Position numbers and translations under genes: made by a program. DNA of 64,000 bases, from assembly GCF_900406815.1 (NCBI RefSeq), contig NZ_OVCN01000002.1:62001-126000 (forward strand), given 5' to 3'. Under the pieces are notes generated by a model, which saw only the letters and a list, made by a program, of their open reading frames with translations, made no database searches and was not told where the DNA came from. Shown here piece after piece: positions 35,143 through 44,055 of this stretch; position 1 is the first letter of the stretch; the number at the start of each line of letters is the position of its first letter. This DNA is from Acinetobacter haemolyticus (GTDB lineage Bacteria; Pseudomonadota; Gammaproteobacteria; Pseudomonadales; Moraxellaceae).

Positions 35143-37278
35143 ATGAGCGCTATTAAATACGAAAAAAACGCTGACAATATTGTAATTCTTACGCTTGATT
35201 CATCTGGTCAATCTGCAAATACCATGAATGCAGAATTCCGTGATTCCTTGGACGAAGTAAGCCAAAAACTCAAAGCTGAAACGGATCTTGCAGGCGTTAT
35301 TTTCCGTTCTGCTAAGAAAACTTTCTTCGCAGGGGGGGACTTAGATGAACTCATTCAAGTTCAACCTGAGCATGCCACTGATTTTTTCAAAATGATTGAA
35401 AAACTCAAAGGTGACTTACGCACGATCGAAACTTTAGGTGTGCCTGTTGTTGCTGCGTTAAACGGTACTGCTCTTGGCGGTGGCTGGGAAATCGCTTTAG
35501 GTTGTCACTACCGTATTGCTATCAATGATCCAAAAACCAAATTCGGTTTACCTGAAGTAACTTTAGGTTTACTTCCAGGTGGTGGTGGTATCGTCCGTAT
35601 GGTGCGCCTACTTGGTTTACAAAATGCGTTCCCGTTCTTGATGGAAGGTAAGCAATTTGGTGTCGATAAAGCAAAATCATTAGGCCTCGTACATGACACA
35701 GCTGAGAATGAACAAGAGCTGTTAGAAAAAGCGATTGCATGGGTCAAGGCCAATCCAAAATCACAACAACCATTTGATGTGAAAGGCTACAAAATCCCAG
35801 GTGGTGATCCTAAAACGCCTGCGGTTGCACAAGTGCTTGCAATTGCTCCAGCAATGCTTCGTGACAAAACAAAAGGTTGCTATCCTGCTCCTGAAGCGAT
35901 CATGGCGGCTGCAGTTGAAGGTGCGCAAGTCGATGTCGATACCGCGCTTCGTATTGAATCGCGTTACTTTACACAACTAACTGTAGGGCAAGTATCGAAG
36001 AACATGATCGGTACGTTCTGGCATGGTCTGAATGCGATCAAATCAGGTGCAAGCCGCCCTGCTGAGGTTGCAAAATGGCAAGCAACCAAGGTTGGTGTAT
36101 TAGGCGCAGGCATGATGGGTGCTGGTATTGCCTACTCAACCGCGATCAAAGGCATTCCAGTTGTGCTCAAAGACGTTTCTGTAGAAAATGCGGAGAAAGG
36201 CAAAGCTTATTCGCAAAAGCTACTTGATAAACGTGTTTCACAAGGTCGTATGACCGCAGAAAAACGTGATCAAGTGTTGGCACTTATTACTGCAACTGCT
36301 GATGCAGCTGATCTACAAGGCTGTGACTTAATTATTGAAGCGGTATTTGAGAACCAAGAACTCAAAGCCAAAGTAACTCAAGAAGCTGAACAATATTTAG
36401 CTGAAGGTGGAATCTTTGCATCGAATACGTCAACTTTGCCAATCACTGGTTTAGCAACAGCCAGCAAAGATGCCAAAAACTTTATTGGTCTGCATTTCTT
36501 TAGCCCTGTAGACAAAATGCAATTGGTTGAAATCATCAAAGGCAAAGAAACTTCAGCTGAAACACTGGCTAAAGCCTATGACTTTGTTCAACAAATTGCG
36601 AAAACACCAATTGTTGTCAATGACAGCCGTGGCTTCTTCACCAGTCGTGTATTTGGAACCTTTATTCAAGAAGGTATGCGTCTTCTTGCTGAGGGCGTAC
36701 ATCCAGCGAAAATTGAAATGGCAGCACTCAAAGCAGGTATGCCTGTTGGACCACTTGCAATTCAGGATGAAGTGTCTTTAACCCTGACCGAGCATGTTGC
36801 AAGCGAAACGCGTAAAGCGCTGCAAGCTGAAGGGAAAGACTTGCCAAAAACACCTGTAGATGAAGTGGTTCATACCATGATTCATGAACTAAACCGTAAA
36901 GGTAAAGCGGCAGGTGCAGGCTTCTATGAATATCCTGAAAATGGTAAAAAGCATTTGTGGGATGGACTCAGCCGTTGGACGAAAGCGAATGATATTTCAG
37001 AACAAGATATAATTGATCGCTTCTTGTTTGTTCAGGCCCTCGATACTTTACGCTGCTATGAAGAAGGTGTATTAGAATCAGTGATTGATGCCAATGTTGG
37101 TTCGATTTTTGGTATTGGTTTTGCACCGTGGACAGGTGGCGCGATTCAATTCCTGAACCAAAATGGAATTGAAAAATCCCTGCAACGTTCAGAAGAGTTA
37201 GCAGCTAAATATGGTGAGCGTTTCAATCCACCTCAACTACTCAAAGAAAAAGCGCAAAAGAAAGAAATCTTTAAATAA
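35143..37278 (+). CDS. Enoyl-CoA hydratase / 3-hydroxyacyl-CoA dehydrogenase (FadB/FadJ-like)
   Basis: 711 residues from ATG 35143, which follows AAGGGGAACAAC. N-terminal hydratase (residues ~1-190): AGGDLDEL oxyanion region, GGGWEIALGC, and the catalytic Glu in GLPEVTLGLLPGGGG. Central dehydrogenase (~310-500): VGVLGAGMMGAGIAY for NAD binding, ASNTSTLPI and the catalytic His in IGLHFFSPV. A C-terminal dehydrogenase-like domain completes the fold. It hydrates enoyl-CoA and oxidises 3-hydroxyacyl-CoA for the thiolase encoded upstream. A frame open to 35086 lies inside the thiolase gene and is not the start. Confidence 0.92.
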   Translation: MSAIKYEKNADNIVILTLDSSGQSANTMNAEFRDSLDEVSQKLKAETDLAGVIFRSAKKTFFAGGDLDELIQVQPEHATDFFKMIEKLKGDLRTIETLGVPVVAALNGTALGGGWEIALGCHYRIAINDPKTKFGLPEVTLGLLPGGGGIVRMVRLLGLQNAFPFLMEGKQFGVDKAKSLGLVHDTAENEQELLEKAIAWVKANPKSQQPFDVKGYKIPGGDPKTPAVAQVLAIAPAMLRDKTKGCYPAPEAIMAAAVEGAQVDVDTALRIESRYFTQLTVGQVSKNMIGTFWHGLNAIKSGASRPAEVAKWQATKVGVLGAGMMGAGIAYSTAIKGIPVVLKDVSVENAEKGKAYSQKLLDKRVSQGRMTAEKRDQVLALITATADAADLQGCDLIIEAVFENQELKAKVTQEAEQYLAEGGIFASNTSTLPITGLATASKDAKNFIGLHFFSPVDKMQLVEIIKGKETSAETLAKAYDFVQQIAKTPIVVNDSRGFFTSRVFGTFIQEGMRLLAEGVHPAKIEMAALKAGMPVGPLAIQDEVSLTLTEHVASETRKALQAEGKDLPKTPVDEVVHTMIHELNRKGKAAGAGFYEYPENGKKHLWDGLSRWTKANDISEQDIIDRFLFVQALDTLRCYEEGVLESVIDANVGSIFGIGFAPWTGGAIQFLNQNGIEKSLQRSEELAAKYGERFNPPQLLKEKAQKKEIFK

Positions 37279-37300
37279 TTTATTTCTTTGCTGTAATTTA

Positions 37301-37338
37301 CTGCCCATATCGGTATAGATGACTGATATGGGCTTTTT
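37301..37338 (+). terminator. Intrinsic terminator of the beta-oxidation operon
   Basis: GCCCATATC / GATATGGGC stem with a 13-base loop, then TTTTTAC. Confidence 0.85.
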
Positions 37339-37442
37339 ACTGTTCGACAAAATCACAGCAAAACTTCTGCCTAATTCATCACAAATTGTGCTATAAATCT
37401 CCGTAATTCTGCTTTCTTTTTTGTCCTTTGGAAATTTGTCTT

Positions 37443-37706
37443 ATGTCTGAGAAATTATGCCCAGAAACTTCACCTTGGGGGTGGAAAGCACTGATTATCA
37501 CGATCATTCTAAGTTTTGTTTTTATGGTTATTTTTTACCTAGCTATCACGAATGAACCTGATTACATGCCAAGCCAACAGCAAACCAGCGGCCAACAACA
37601 TGCATTTAAAACAGCTCCGACTATGTCACCAGAAGCATTAGAAGCGGCTAAAAAGAATGCAGCTACGGCAACCACGACCACTGATTCAGATTCTCATCAG
37701 CACTAA
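37443..37706 (+). CDS. Small one-helix membrane protein (paralogue A)
   Basis: 87 residues from ATG 37443. One transmembrane helix (ALIITIILSFVFMVIFYLAI, residues ~18-37), directly followed by the motif TNEPDYMPSQQ and a Gln/Ala/Thr-rich polar tail. No named family is recognised. The same pattern, GWK-helix-FYLA-T-EPDYMP, recurs in the gene at 38823-39065, so the two are paralogues on either side of the patatin gene. Topology is probably N-in with the tail in the periplasm. The role is unknown. Confidence 0.7.
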   Translation: MSEKLCPETSPWGWKALIITIILSFVFMVIFYLAITNEPDYMPSQQQTSGQQHAFKTAPTMSPEALEAAKKNAATATTTTDSDSHQH

Positions 37707-37722
37707 AGTGCTATTGTCGAAC

Positions 37723-37755
37723 ATGATAAATCCGTGTTAAACAGGGATTTATCAT
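37723..37755. repeat. Perfect 11-base inverted repeat upstream of the patatin gene
   Basis: ATGATAAATCC (37723-37733) and GGATTTATCAT (37745-37755) with an 11-base spacer, 16 bases past the stop of paralogue A and 17 bases before the likely patatin start. No T-run follows. It may be a weak terminator or an operator. Confidence 0.6.
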
Positions 37756-37772
37756 GGTATTCGAGATTTTCA

Positions 37773-38627
37773 ATGCTTCAACAAAATCGTCAGGCACTGG
37801 TCGTTGAAGGTGGTGGAATGCGCGGCGCATTTACCAGCGGTGTCTTAGATGCATTTTTACAGCAACAATTTAATCCTTTTGATCTTTGTGTTGGTGTCTC
37901 CTCGGGCTCGACCAATGTTGCAAATTACTTAGCTGCTCAACAAGGCCGAACCTTACAAATTTATTTAGATCACTCTCTCCGTTCAGAATTCATCCATTAT
38001 GGTCGTTTTTTCAAAGGTGGCGACTTACTTGATTTAAAATGGATGTGGGATGTGGTGGAAAAAGAACATCCACTGAATCAAGCCCATCTTTTTGCAAATC
38101 ATCCTGAGTTCTATATGGTGCTTACCCATGCCATTTCTGGTGAAGCAACCTATATCAAAGCCTCTAAAGATAATATTTTGGATGGTTTAAGGGCATCCAG
38201 CTCGATCCCTGTACTGACACGTCAAGCAGTTGAGGTTTTTGGTGAACCTTATTTTGATGGTGGTGTTGCGGATGCTCTCCCAGTCCATTGGGCTGCACAA
38301 CAAAATCATGTTTCTAAACTCATGGTATTACGTACTCGCCCTCAAAACTATTACAAAGCCAACAGCAGAGGTGATCAATTTCTTGCGAAATATTTGTTTA
38401 AACGACAACATGGTTTTGCTCATAGTCTTTTAACAAGAACTCAACGCTATAATGATTCTGTCCAGTTTGTCCGCACGCCATCTGGGCAGAAAATTTTGGA
38501 AGTATGTCCCCCAGATTTAAAAAATATGGCAGGTCGACTCACCAAGAATAAAGCCAAAATTCGCTATAGCTATGATGTCGGTGTAGAAACAGGTCTAAAG
38601 GCAATAGAAGATTGGCACAAGCTTTAA
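37773..38627 (+). CDS. Patatin-like phospholipase
   Basis: 284 residues. The oxyanion hole GGGMRG (EGGGMRGAFTSGVLDAF), the nucleophile elbow G-x-S-x-G as GVSSGST, and the dyad Asp in FDGGVADALPVHW are all visible, as in bacterial patatins of the YjjU/RssA type that hydrolyse lipid acyl esters. No signal peptide or membrane segment. A GTG at 37734 would extend the frame, but ATG 37773 fits the family N-terminus. It is probably transcribed with the small membrane gene upstream, since only a weak hairpin separates them. Confidence 0.88.
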   Translation: MLQQNRQALVVEGGGMRGAFTSGVLDAFLQQQFNPFDLCVGVSSGSTNVANYLAAQQGRTLQIYLDHSLRSEFIHYGRFFKGGDLLDLKWMWDVVEKEHPLNQAHLFANHPEFYMVLTHAISGEATYIKASKDNILDGLRASSSIPVLTRQAVEVFGEPYFDGGVADALPVHWAAQQNHVSKLMVLRTRPQNYYKANSRGDQFLAKYLFKRQHGFAHSLLTRTQRYNDSVQFVRTPSGQKILEVCPPDLKNMAGRLTKNKAKIRYSYDVGVETGLKAIEDWHKL

Positions 38628-38822
38628 CCTCAAAATCAATGTAATTCATTCAATGGCGAGACGATGCTGTTTTTCAGCCGCTCGCCTAATATAACTGCTC
38701 AACAATCTCTTTTCCCCATACTCGTGCTATTGGGCAGCGCATCGAAGAATTCCATATTTATACTTGGCAAGCTAAGCAAAAAAGGCGCAAAATTATATTT
38801 TATTTATTTTTTGGATTTTTTC

Positions 38823-39065
38823 ATGAGCAATCAACCATCCCCACAAAAAGACTCCAATGAAACTGTATTGGGATGGAAGTTTGTCATCATTGTTGGAATA
38901 CTAAGCACTATCTTTTTAAGTTTCTTCTACTTAGCCATGACCCAAGAACCTGATTATATGCCAGGTGCGCAACGTAAAATTCAGCAAGAAGAAGCACTCT
39001 CTCAAGATCATACAACTGCAACATCAGAAGTTAAAACTCAACACAATCCTAAATCATCTCATTGA
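38823..39065 (+). CDS. Small one-helix membrane protein (paralogue B)
   Basis: 80 residues from ATG 38823. A polar N-terminus, then LGWKFVIIVGILSTIFLSFFYLAM, then TQEPDYMPGAQ and a polar tail with Gln, Lys and His. It matches the gene at 37443 in helix position and in the EPDYMP motif right after the helix, so the two arose by duplication. An earlier in-frame start at 38664 is rejected because it would add about 50 residues not seen in the paralogue. The 38628-38822 gap holds a GGCGAG/CTCGCC hairpin (38655-38686). Confidence 0.7.
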   Translation: MSNQPSPQKDSNETVLGWKFVIIVGILSTIFLSFFYLAMTQEPDYMPGAQRKIQQEEALSQDHTTATSEVKTQHNPKSSH

Positions 39066-39085
39066 AATAAAGATTATTTCTCTAT

Positions 39086-39544
39086 TTAAACTTCAACTTT
39101 TCTGAGAATAGGCATTACCATTTCTATATGTGGAATGCCGCACTCATCATATTCATCGCCTTGTGCCACAAAGCCTAATTTTTCATAAAATGAGGTGGCA
39201 TGTGTTTGTGCCGAAAGTTGTAAAAATGGACGGTTTTGGGATTTAGCATAAGCAATTATTTCCAACATGATCAATTGTCCAATTCCCTGCCCTCGATATT
39301 CCTGCAATACCGCAACACGCCCTAAATGGTGATCAGGTAACAATCGAGCGGTAGCAATCGCTTGATCTTGTTCATAGACAACAAAATGTTCTGAGACTTG
39401 GTCTTGGTCGTCCCATTCATCTTGCTCAGGAATGTTTTGCTCATTGATAAACACTAACTCACGAATGCGCTTGGCATCCCGCTGTAGTTGCAATTGATCC
39501 CATTGACCATATTTCACAACAAAACGATTCATCTCTTGTCCCAT
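39086..39544 (-). CDS. GNAT-family N-acetyltransferase (ElaA-like)
   Basis: 152 residues from ATG 39544. GNAT fold: RIRELVFINEQNIPEQDEWDDQD is the ElaA/YjcF-type N-terminus, AIATARLLPDHHLGRVAVLQEYRGQGIGQLIM carries the R-G-x-G-x-G acetyl-CoA loop, and SFYEKLGFVAQGDEYDECGIPHIEM closes the domain. The substrate is unknown. The ATG shares a base with the stop of the upstream methyltransferase gene (TAATG), so it is translationally coupled to it; a second ATG at 39532 is also possible. Confidence 0.85.
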   Translation of the reverse strand: MGQEMNRFVVKYGQWDQLQLQRDAKRIRELVFINEQNIPEQDEWDDQDQVSEHFVVYEQDQAIATARLLPDHHLGRVAVLQEYRGQGIGQLIMLEIIAYAKSQNRPFLQLSAQTHATSFYEKLGFVAQGDEYDECGIPHIEMVMPILRKVEV

Positions 39545-40761
39545 TAACACTTACAGCCTACATTTTCGATAGGCATTTGATCCTGCAATAACAACTCTAA
39601 ACTTTGCTTTTGAATACCATACATCGTTTTTAACGCTTGTATTTGCTGCAAAATTTTAGCATCAGGCTGCTGAATATCTTTGCGTTTAGTTGCCAAAATC
39701 ATCTTGTTCTTACTGGTATGCTCTAATGAGACAAATTCGAAGACTTTGGTTTCATAGCCATAAGCTTTGAGCAACAATGCGCGTAGTGTGTCAGTGAGCA
39801 TCTCAGCTTGTTGACCCGCATGAATTCCGAACTGCAACATTGGTTGCAACACTTCTGGACTCTTGAGTTGCGGTCTTAATTCTTTATGACAGCATGGGGC
39901 GCACATGATCATCGAGGCATTGAGACGAATCCCAGTATGAATCGCAAAATCGGTTGCAATATCACAGGCATGCAGGGCAATCATGACATCTAATTTTTCC
40001 GGTTGATAGCTGCGCACATCCCCTTCGAAAAAATCAAGATGATTAAACCCGACTTCATCTGCAACTTTCTGGCAAAACTCAACTAAATTTGAGCGCAATT
40101 CCACTCCTGTAATCAGGGGCGTTTTGTGTTGGGCTTGTAAATAATCATATAAAGCAAAGGTTAAATAGCCCTTACCAGAACCAAAGTCAACAATGTTCAG
40201 TGCTTGTTGAGAAGCATCAATTTGGGCATAAGCGTTGGAAAAGATTTCAATGAATTTATTGATCTGTTTCCATTTGCGCGCCATGCTCGGAATGACTTGC
40301 CCTTTTTCATCTGTAATACCGAGATGTTTTAAAAATGGACTTTGCTGCTCTACATAGCGATGCTTTTCTCGATTATGCTGACGTTGCTCTAATTTCATAG
40401 ATAAAGGTTGTTTCTTCTGTACATTCAGCATTGCTTTCTTTTTATTTTTCTTGAGTTGTACGTCTTGATCAAGCGCAAATAAATTAGCTTGTTTGGAGTG
40501 TGCTAATAGTTCAGCAATTCTCTCAAAGCCTTCAGTGATCGAATAGTTTTTAGTAATGTCTTGAGTTTTATGATGATAGAGGCAAGATAAAGTGGCTTGC
40601 CCTTGTAACTCAATGATCCGAAATGTCATTTTTTCTAAATCTGTCATTTCGCCTTTATATTGACTCAAAATCAGACGATCAAAGCTTTTATTTTCAATCG
40701 ATTGCTGGATATCCAAGAAAAACTGCTGTTCTTGTTCAAAAGAAAATTTCGGCGCAAACAT
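39544..40761 (-). CDS. SAM-dependent methyltransferase (RRNAD1/METTL25-like layout)
   Basis: 405 residues. A Lys/Gln-rich N-terminal region (~1-150) is followed by a Rossmann methyltransferase domain with motif I VDFGSGKGYLTFAL (~190) and the acidic GVELR. HACDIATD is followed by a cysteine-rich CAPCCHKEL. The HACD...CCH pattern is typical of the METTL25/RRNAD1 group, whose bacterial members are thought to act on rRNA or tRNA, though the target is unproven. It forms a two-gene unit with the GNAT gene. Confidence 0.8.
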   Translation of the reverse strand: MFAPKFSFEQEQQFFLDIQQSIENKSFDRLILSQYKGEMTDLEKMTFRIIELQGQATLSCLYHHKTQDITKNYSITEGFERIAELLAHSKQANLFALDQDVQLKKNKKKAMLNVQKKQPLSMKLEQRQHNREKHRYVEQQSPFLKHLGITDEKGQVIPSMARKWKQINKFIEIFSNAYAQIDASQQALNIVDFGSGKGYLTFALYDYLQAQHKTPLITGVELRSNLVEFCQKVADEVGFNHLDFFEGDVRSYQPEKLDVMIALHACDIATDFAIHTGIRLNASMIMCAPCCHKELRPQLKSPEVLQPMLQFGIHAGQQAEMLTDTLRALLLKAYGYETKVFEFVSLEHTSKNKMILATKRKDIQQPDAKILQQIQALKTMYGIQKQSLELLLQDQMPIENVGCKC

Positions 40762-40861
40762 AATGAAAACCTGACAAATAGAAACTAAATTCTAAAGCGT
40801 CTTACTTTAAAAGGGAAATTGCATTACGATACAGTTGTATTTTTATGCAAAGCTTATTGCG

Positions 40862-41503
40862 ATGAACATGAACTCAATGTTGAATTATGATCCAAAAGAA
40901 GAACGGCTGAATGCATATAGCCATGGCATTGGTGCAATATTGGCCTTAGTTGCATCAGTATTCATGATTATTAAAGGTAGCTATCTTCCCTTGGGTCAAT
41001 GGGCAAGTTTATGGGTCTATGGTTTTAGTTTAGTACTTTTACTTAGCAGTTCGATGCTTTATCACTTTGCACAAGACGAAACCAAGCGATACTGGTATAA
41101 AAAACTTGACCATACTGCGATTTACTATCTGATCGCAGGCACCTATACGCCCTTTCTCAGCATTGCCATCCCCACTGCTAAAGCGCACTACCTTCTGGTT
41201 GCTCTTTGGGTCATTGCATTAATTGGCACCCTATTTAAATTGGTGTTTATTCATCGCTTTCAAAAACTTTCATTGATTGCATATCTGGTGATGGGTTGGT
41301 TAGCTGTTTTATTGATGGATGACATGCGACTTTATTTATCCAAAGATGCCCTGCAACTGCTGATTGCTGGGGGATTGGCTTATACCATAGGCACATTGTT
41401 TTATGCCTTAAAAAAGGTAAGATATACCCACGCAATATGGCATATTTTTGTGCTACTAGGAGCAGGTTTACATTTTCTAGCGATCTATTGGTATGTGTTG
41501 TAA
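40862..41503 (+). CDS. Hemolysin III / TrhA-family membrane protein
   Basis: 213 residues from ATG 40862, seven transmembrane helices of the PAQR/HlyIII type. Seen: EERLNAYSHGIGAILAL at the N-terminus with the conserved His, SSMLYHFAQDETKRYWYKKLDHTAIYYLIAGTYTPF with the S-x-x-x-H and D-H zinc-site residues, and a final HAIWHIFVLLGAGLHFLAIYW with the H-x3-H pair. The E. coli TrhA homologue affects membrane energetics; haemolysis is not its normal role. In-frame ATGs at 40868 and 40877 are alternatives. Confidence 0.88.
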   Translation: MNMNSMLNYDPKEERLNAYSHGIGAILALVASVFMIIKGSYLPLGQWASLWVYGFSLVLLLSSSMLYHFAQDETKRYWYKKLDHTAIYYLIAGTYTPFLSIAIPTAKAHYLLVALWVIALIGTLFKLVFIHRFQKLSLIAYLVMGWLAVLLMDDMRLYLSKDALQLLIAGGLAYTIGTLFYALKKVRYTHAIWHIFVLLGAGLHFLAIYWYVL

Positions 41504-41567
41504 ATAAGCTTGTCACAAGCCTTCCTCGCAATCAATTCTTAAGTAAATCCCGCATTTATCAAGGAAC

Positions 41568-41601
41568 ATCTAAGACCTATACTTTTTATTTCGTCTTAGA
41601 T
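41568..41601. repeat. Perfect 9-base inverted repeat upstream of the MHS transporter
   Basis: ATCTAAGAC / GTCTTAGAT with a 16-base T-rich spacer, 20 bases before the transporter ATG. Either a terminator remnant for the TrhA-like gene or an operator; no T-run follows. Confidence 0.45.
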
Positions 41602-41621
41602 TATTAAAATTAAGGTCATCT

Positions 41622-42932
41622 ATGTCGTCAAACTCTATAGCTACCACTGGTGAGGTGGCAAGCAATTCAAAAACCCGTGTACTGTTTGCGAGTCTCGTTG
41701 GTACCACAATTGAGTTTTTTGACTTTTATATTTATGCCACTGCCGCAGTTATTATTTTTCCGCATCTGTTCTTTCCAGCCAGTAGTGGTAGCGCTGCATT
41801 ACTCCAGTCATTAGCAACCTTTGCAATCGCATTTATTGCCCGCCCAGTCGGCGCTGCACTTTTTGGACATTTAGGCGACCGTATTGGACGTAAAGCCACC
41901 TTAGTTGCTGCACTTTTGACTATGGGAGTTTCAACCGTCTGTATTGGCTTGTTGCCTACCTATGCTCAAATCGGCATTGCTGCTCCCCTTTTATTAGCCT
42001 TATGTCGTTTAGGACAAGGACTGGGCTTAGGCGGTGAATGGAGTGGTGCTGTGTTACTCGCGACTGAGAATGCGCCCGAAGGTAAACGCGCATGGTATGG
42101 CATGTTCCCTCAATTAGGGGCTCCTATTGGATTTATCCTTGCAACAGGTTCATTCTTGTTACTGGGTGCATTCATGAGTGAACAAGCGTTTATGACTTGG
42201 GGATGGCGTATTCCATTTATTGCAAGTGCTGTATTGGTTTTAGTCGGCTTATACATCCGTTTAAAATTGCATGAAACACCAGCCTTCCAAAAAGTATTAG
42301 ATAAGCAAAAAGAAGTAAACGTTCCATTTAAAGAAGTTATGACTAAGCACTTGCCTAAACTGATTTTGGGTACGATCGCTGCAATTTGTACATTTGTGGT
42401 GTTTTATCTCACCACCGTTTTTGCACTGACTTGGGGAACAACTCAGCTTGGTTACACGCGCACTGAGTTTTTGCAGTTACAGCTTATAGCAACTTTATGT
42501 TTTGCTGGCTTTATTCCTTTATCTGCGATTTTAGCGGAGAAAATCGGTCGTCGAACGACGTCGATTGCGGTATGTATTTTAGCGGCACTGTTTGGTTTAG
42601 TCTTCGCAAGCTTGCTTGATTCTGGTAGCCCAGTGTTGGTGTTCTTATTCTTATGTATTGGTTTATCCATCATGGGACTGACCTACGGTCCAATCGGTAC
42701 GGTCTTATCTGAGTTGTTCCCAACGTCTGTACGTTACACGGGTTCGGCACTGACCTTCAATCTAGCAGGTATCTTTGGTGCTTCATTTGCACCCTATATT
42801 GCCACTAAACTCGCTGAAAACTTTGGTTTACAAGCCGTTGGTTATTATCTCAGTGCTGCAGCATTATTATCATTGATTGCCTTTTTATTGATACGAGAAA
42901 CTAAAAATATCGATGTAAATAATCAAATCTAA
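41622..42932 (+). CDS. MFS transporter, metabolite:H+ symporter (MHS) family
   Basis: 436 residues, 12 helices. The MHS signature is seen in TTIEFFDFYIYATAAVIIFPHLFFP, the GHLGDRIGRKATLVAALL loop between TM2 and TM3, and RLGQGLGLGGEWSGAVLLATENAP. Members (ShiA, ProP, KgtP, PcaT) bring in organic acids, shikimate or osmolytes with protons; the substrate here cannot be read from sequence. Monocistronic in appearance, with an 11-base inverted repeat after its stop. Confidence 0.88.
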   Translation: MSSNSIATTGEVASNSKTRVLFASLVGTTIEFFDFYIYATAAVIIFPHLFFPASSGSAALLQSLATFAIAFIARPVGAALFGHLGDRIGRKATLVAALLTMGVSTVCIGLLPTYAQIGIAAPLLLALCRLGQGLGLGGEWSGAVLLATENAPEGKRAWYGMFPQLGAPIGFILATGSFLLLGAFMSEQAFMTWGWRIPFIASAVLVLVGLYIRLKLHETPAFQKVLDKQKEVNVPFKEVMTKHLPKLILGTIAAICTFVVFYLTTVFALTWGTTQLGYTRTEFLQLQLIATLCFAGFIPLSAILAEKIGRRTTSIAVCILAALFGLVFASLLDSGSPVLVFLFLCIGLSIMGLTYGPIGTVLSELFPTSVRYTGSALTFNLAGIFGASFAPYIATKLAENFGLQAVGYYLSAAALLSLIAFLLIRETKNIDVNNQI

Positions 42933-42945
42933 CCCCTTCTAAAGC

Positions 42946-42978
42946 TTCAGGTGAGCCTCCAGGCTATGCTCACCTGAA
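42946..42978 (+). repeat. Perfect 11-base inverted repeat after the MHS transporter
   Basis: TTCAGGTGAGC / GCTCACCTGAA with an 11-base spacer, 14 bases past the stop codon. No T-run, so perhaps a transcript-stabilising hairpin or factor-dependent terminator. Confidence 0.6.
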
Positions 42979-43089
42979 CGACCGTTTATCGTACAGTCAA
43001 AGACCTTTCCAACTTGTATTTATAACCATATTCGTCCAAATATATTTTGTGCTAAACTAACCGCCTCCCATTTTTAGACTTTTGTGCTT

Positions 43090-43995
43090 ATGTACGCAGT
43101 GATTATCATTGCCGTATTTTTAGTGAGTTTCTTATATACCTATTTCAGAGGTAAAGAACGATTAAAAATGTCTCGGCAACTATTTGACCATTCTACATTT
43201 TTAGCGCCTGTAAACATGTTTATGACTGGTTTTTCTAAACTCCCGAACCAGCCATTTTTTGATGTGGCGCAATTTCCTGAACTCAAGCCATTGCAAGATA
43301 ATTGGCAAGTGATTCGGGAAGAAGCCATTCAACTACAAAATCAAATTAAAGCTTCCGAAAAAAATAATGATGCAGGTTTCAATACCTTTTTTAAGCGTGG
43401 CTGGAAACGTTTTTATTTAAAATGGTACCAAGATAGCCATCCATCTGCTCAACAGCTTTGTCCAAAGACCGTGGCATTGCTTGAAAGTATTCCATCCGTA
43501 AAAGCGGCGATGTTTACTGAACTGCCACCTGGAAGTTATTTAGGCAAACATCGTGATCCGTATGCAGGTTCAGTGCGTTATCACTTGGGTTTAGTGACAC
43601 CCAATAGTGATGATTGTTTTATCGAAGTTGATCAAGAGCGTTATAGTTGGAGAGATGGTGAGGCAACCGTTTTCGATGAAACGTATGTACACTGGGCACA
43701 TAACCAAACAGATCAAACCCGTATCATTCTATTCTGTGATATTGAGCGTCCAATGAAATGGGGCTGGGCGCAAAAATTCAACCATTGGTTTGGTCGAAAT
43801 GTGATGTCAGCAGCAAGCTCACCCAACGATGATCAAGATAAAACTGGATTCATCAATCGGATCTTTAAATATGGTTATGCTGTTCACCACTATGGTCGTG
43901 GTCTAAAAGAACGCAATCGCCCACTATACTATTTTTTAAAATGGTTAATGTTTGCGATTATTATTGCTTTAATTCTATTACCAAGTCTTATTTAA
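43090..43995 (+). CDS. lpxO: LpxO-like lipid A (aspartyl/asparaginyl beta-hydroxylase family) hydroxylase
   Basis: 301 residues from ATG 43090. An N-terminal membrane helix (VIIIAVFLVSFLYTYF), an Asp/Asn beta-hydroxylase domain (residues ~95-225), and a C-terminal helix (LKWLMFAIIIALILLP). The Fe(II)/2-oxoglutarate ligands are seen as KHRDPYAGSVRYHLGL and VHWAHNQTDQTRIILF. The family 2-hydroxylates a secondary acyl chain of lipid A at the inner membrane, altering resistance to host peptides. The frame could start at GTG 43084; the ATG is preferred. Function is by family likeness. Confidence 0.85.
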   Translation: MYAVIIIAVFLVSFLYTYFRGKERLKMSRQLFDHSTFLAPVNMFMTGFSKLPNQPFFDVAQFPELKPLQDNWQVIREEAIQLQNQIKASEKNNDAGFNTFFKRGWKRFYLKWYQDSHPSAQQLCPKTVALLESIPSVKAAMFTELPPGSYLGKHRDPYAGSVRYHLGLVTPNSDDCFIEVDQERYSWRDGEATVFDETYVHWAHNQTDQTRIILFCDIERPMKWGWAQKFNHWFGRNVMSAASSPNDDQDKTGFINRIFKYGYAVHHYGRGLKERNRPLYYFLKWLMFAIIIALILLPSLI

Positions 43996-44006
43996 GCACA
44001 GGCAAT

Positions 44007-44040
44007 AAAAAAAAGAGATGCGAACGCATCTCTTTTTTTT
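44007..44040. terminator. Bidirectional terminator between lpxO and the exported protein gene
   Basis: AAAAAGAGATGCG-AA-CGCATCTCTTTTT: a very strong stem with A and T runs on both sides, serving the two convergent genes. Confidence 0.92.
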
Positions 44041-44055
44041 ATTACTTAAAATCAA

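Noticed and set aside
42946-42978. Intrinsic terminator after the MHS transporter
   Set aside because: The stem is perfect, but no T-run follows, so I list it only as an inverted repeat.
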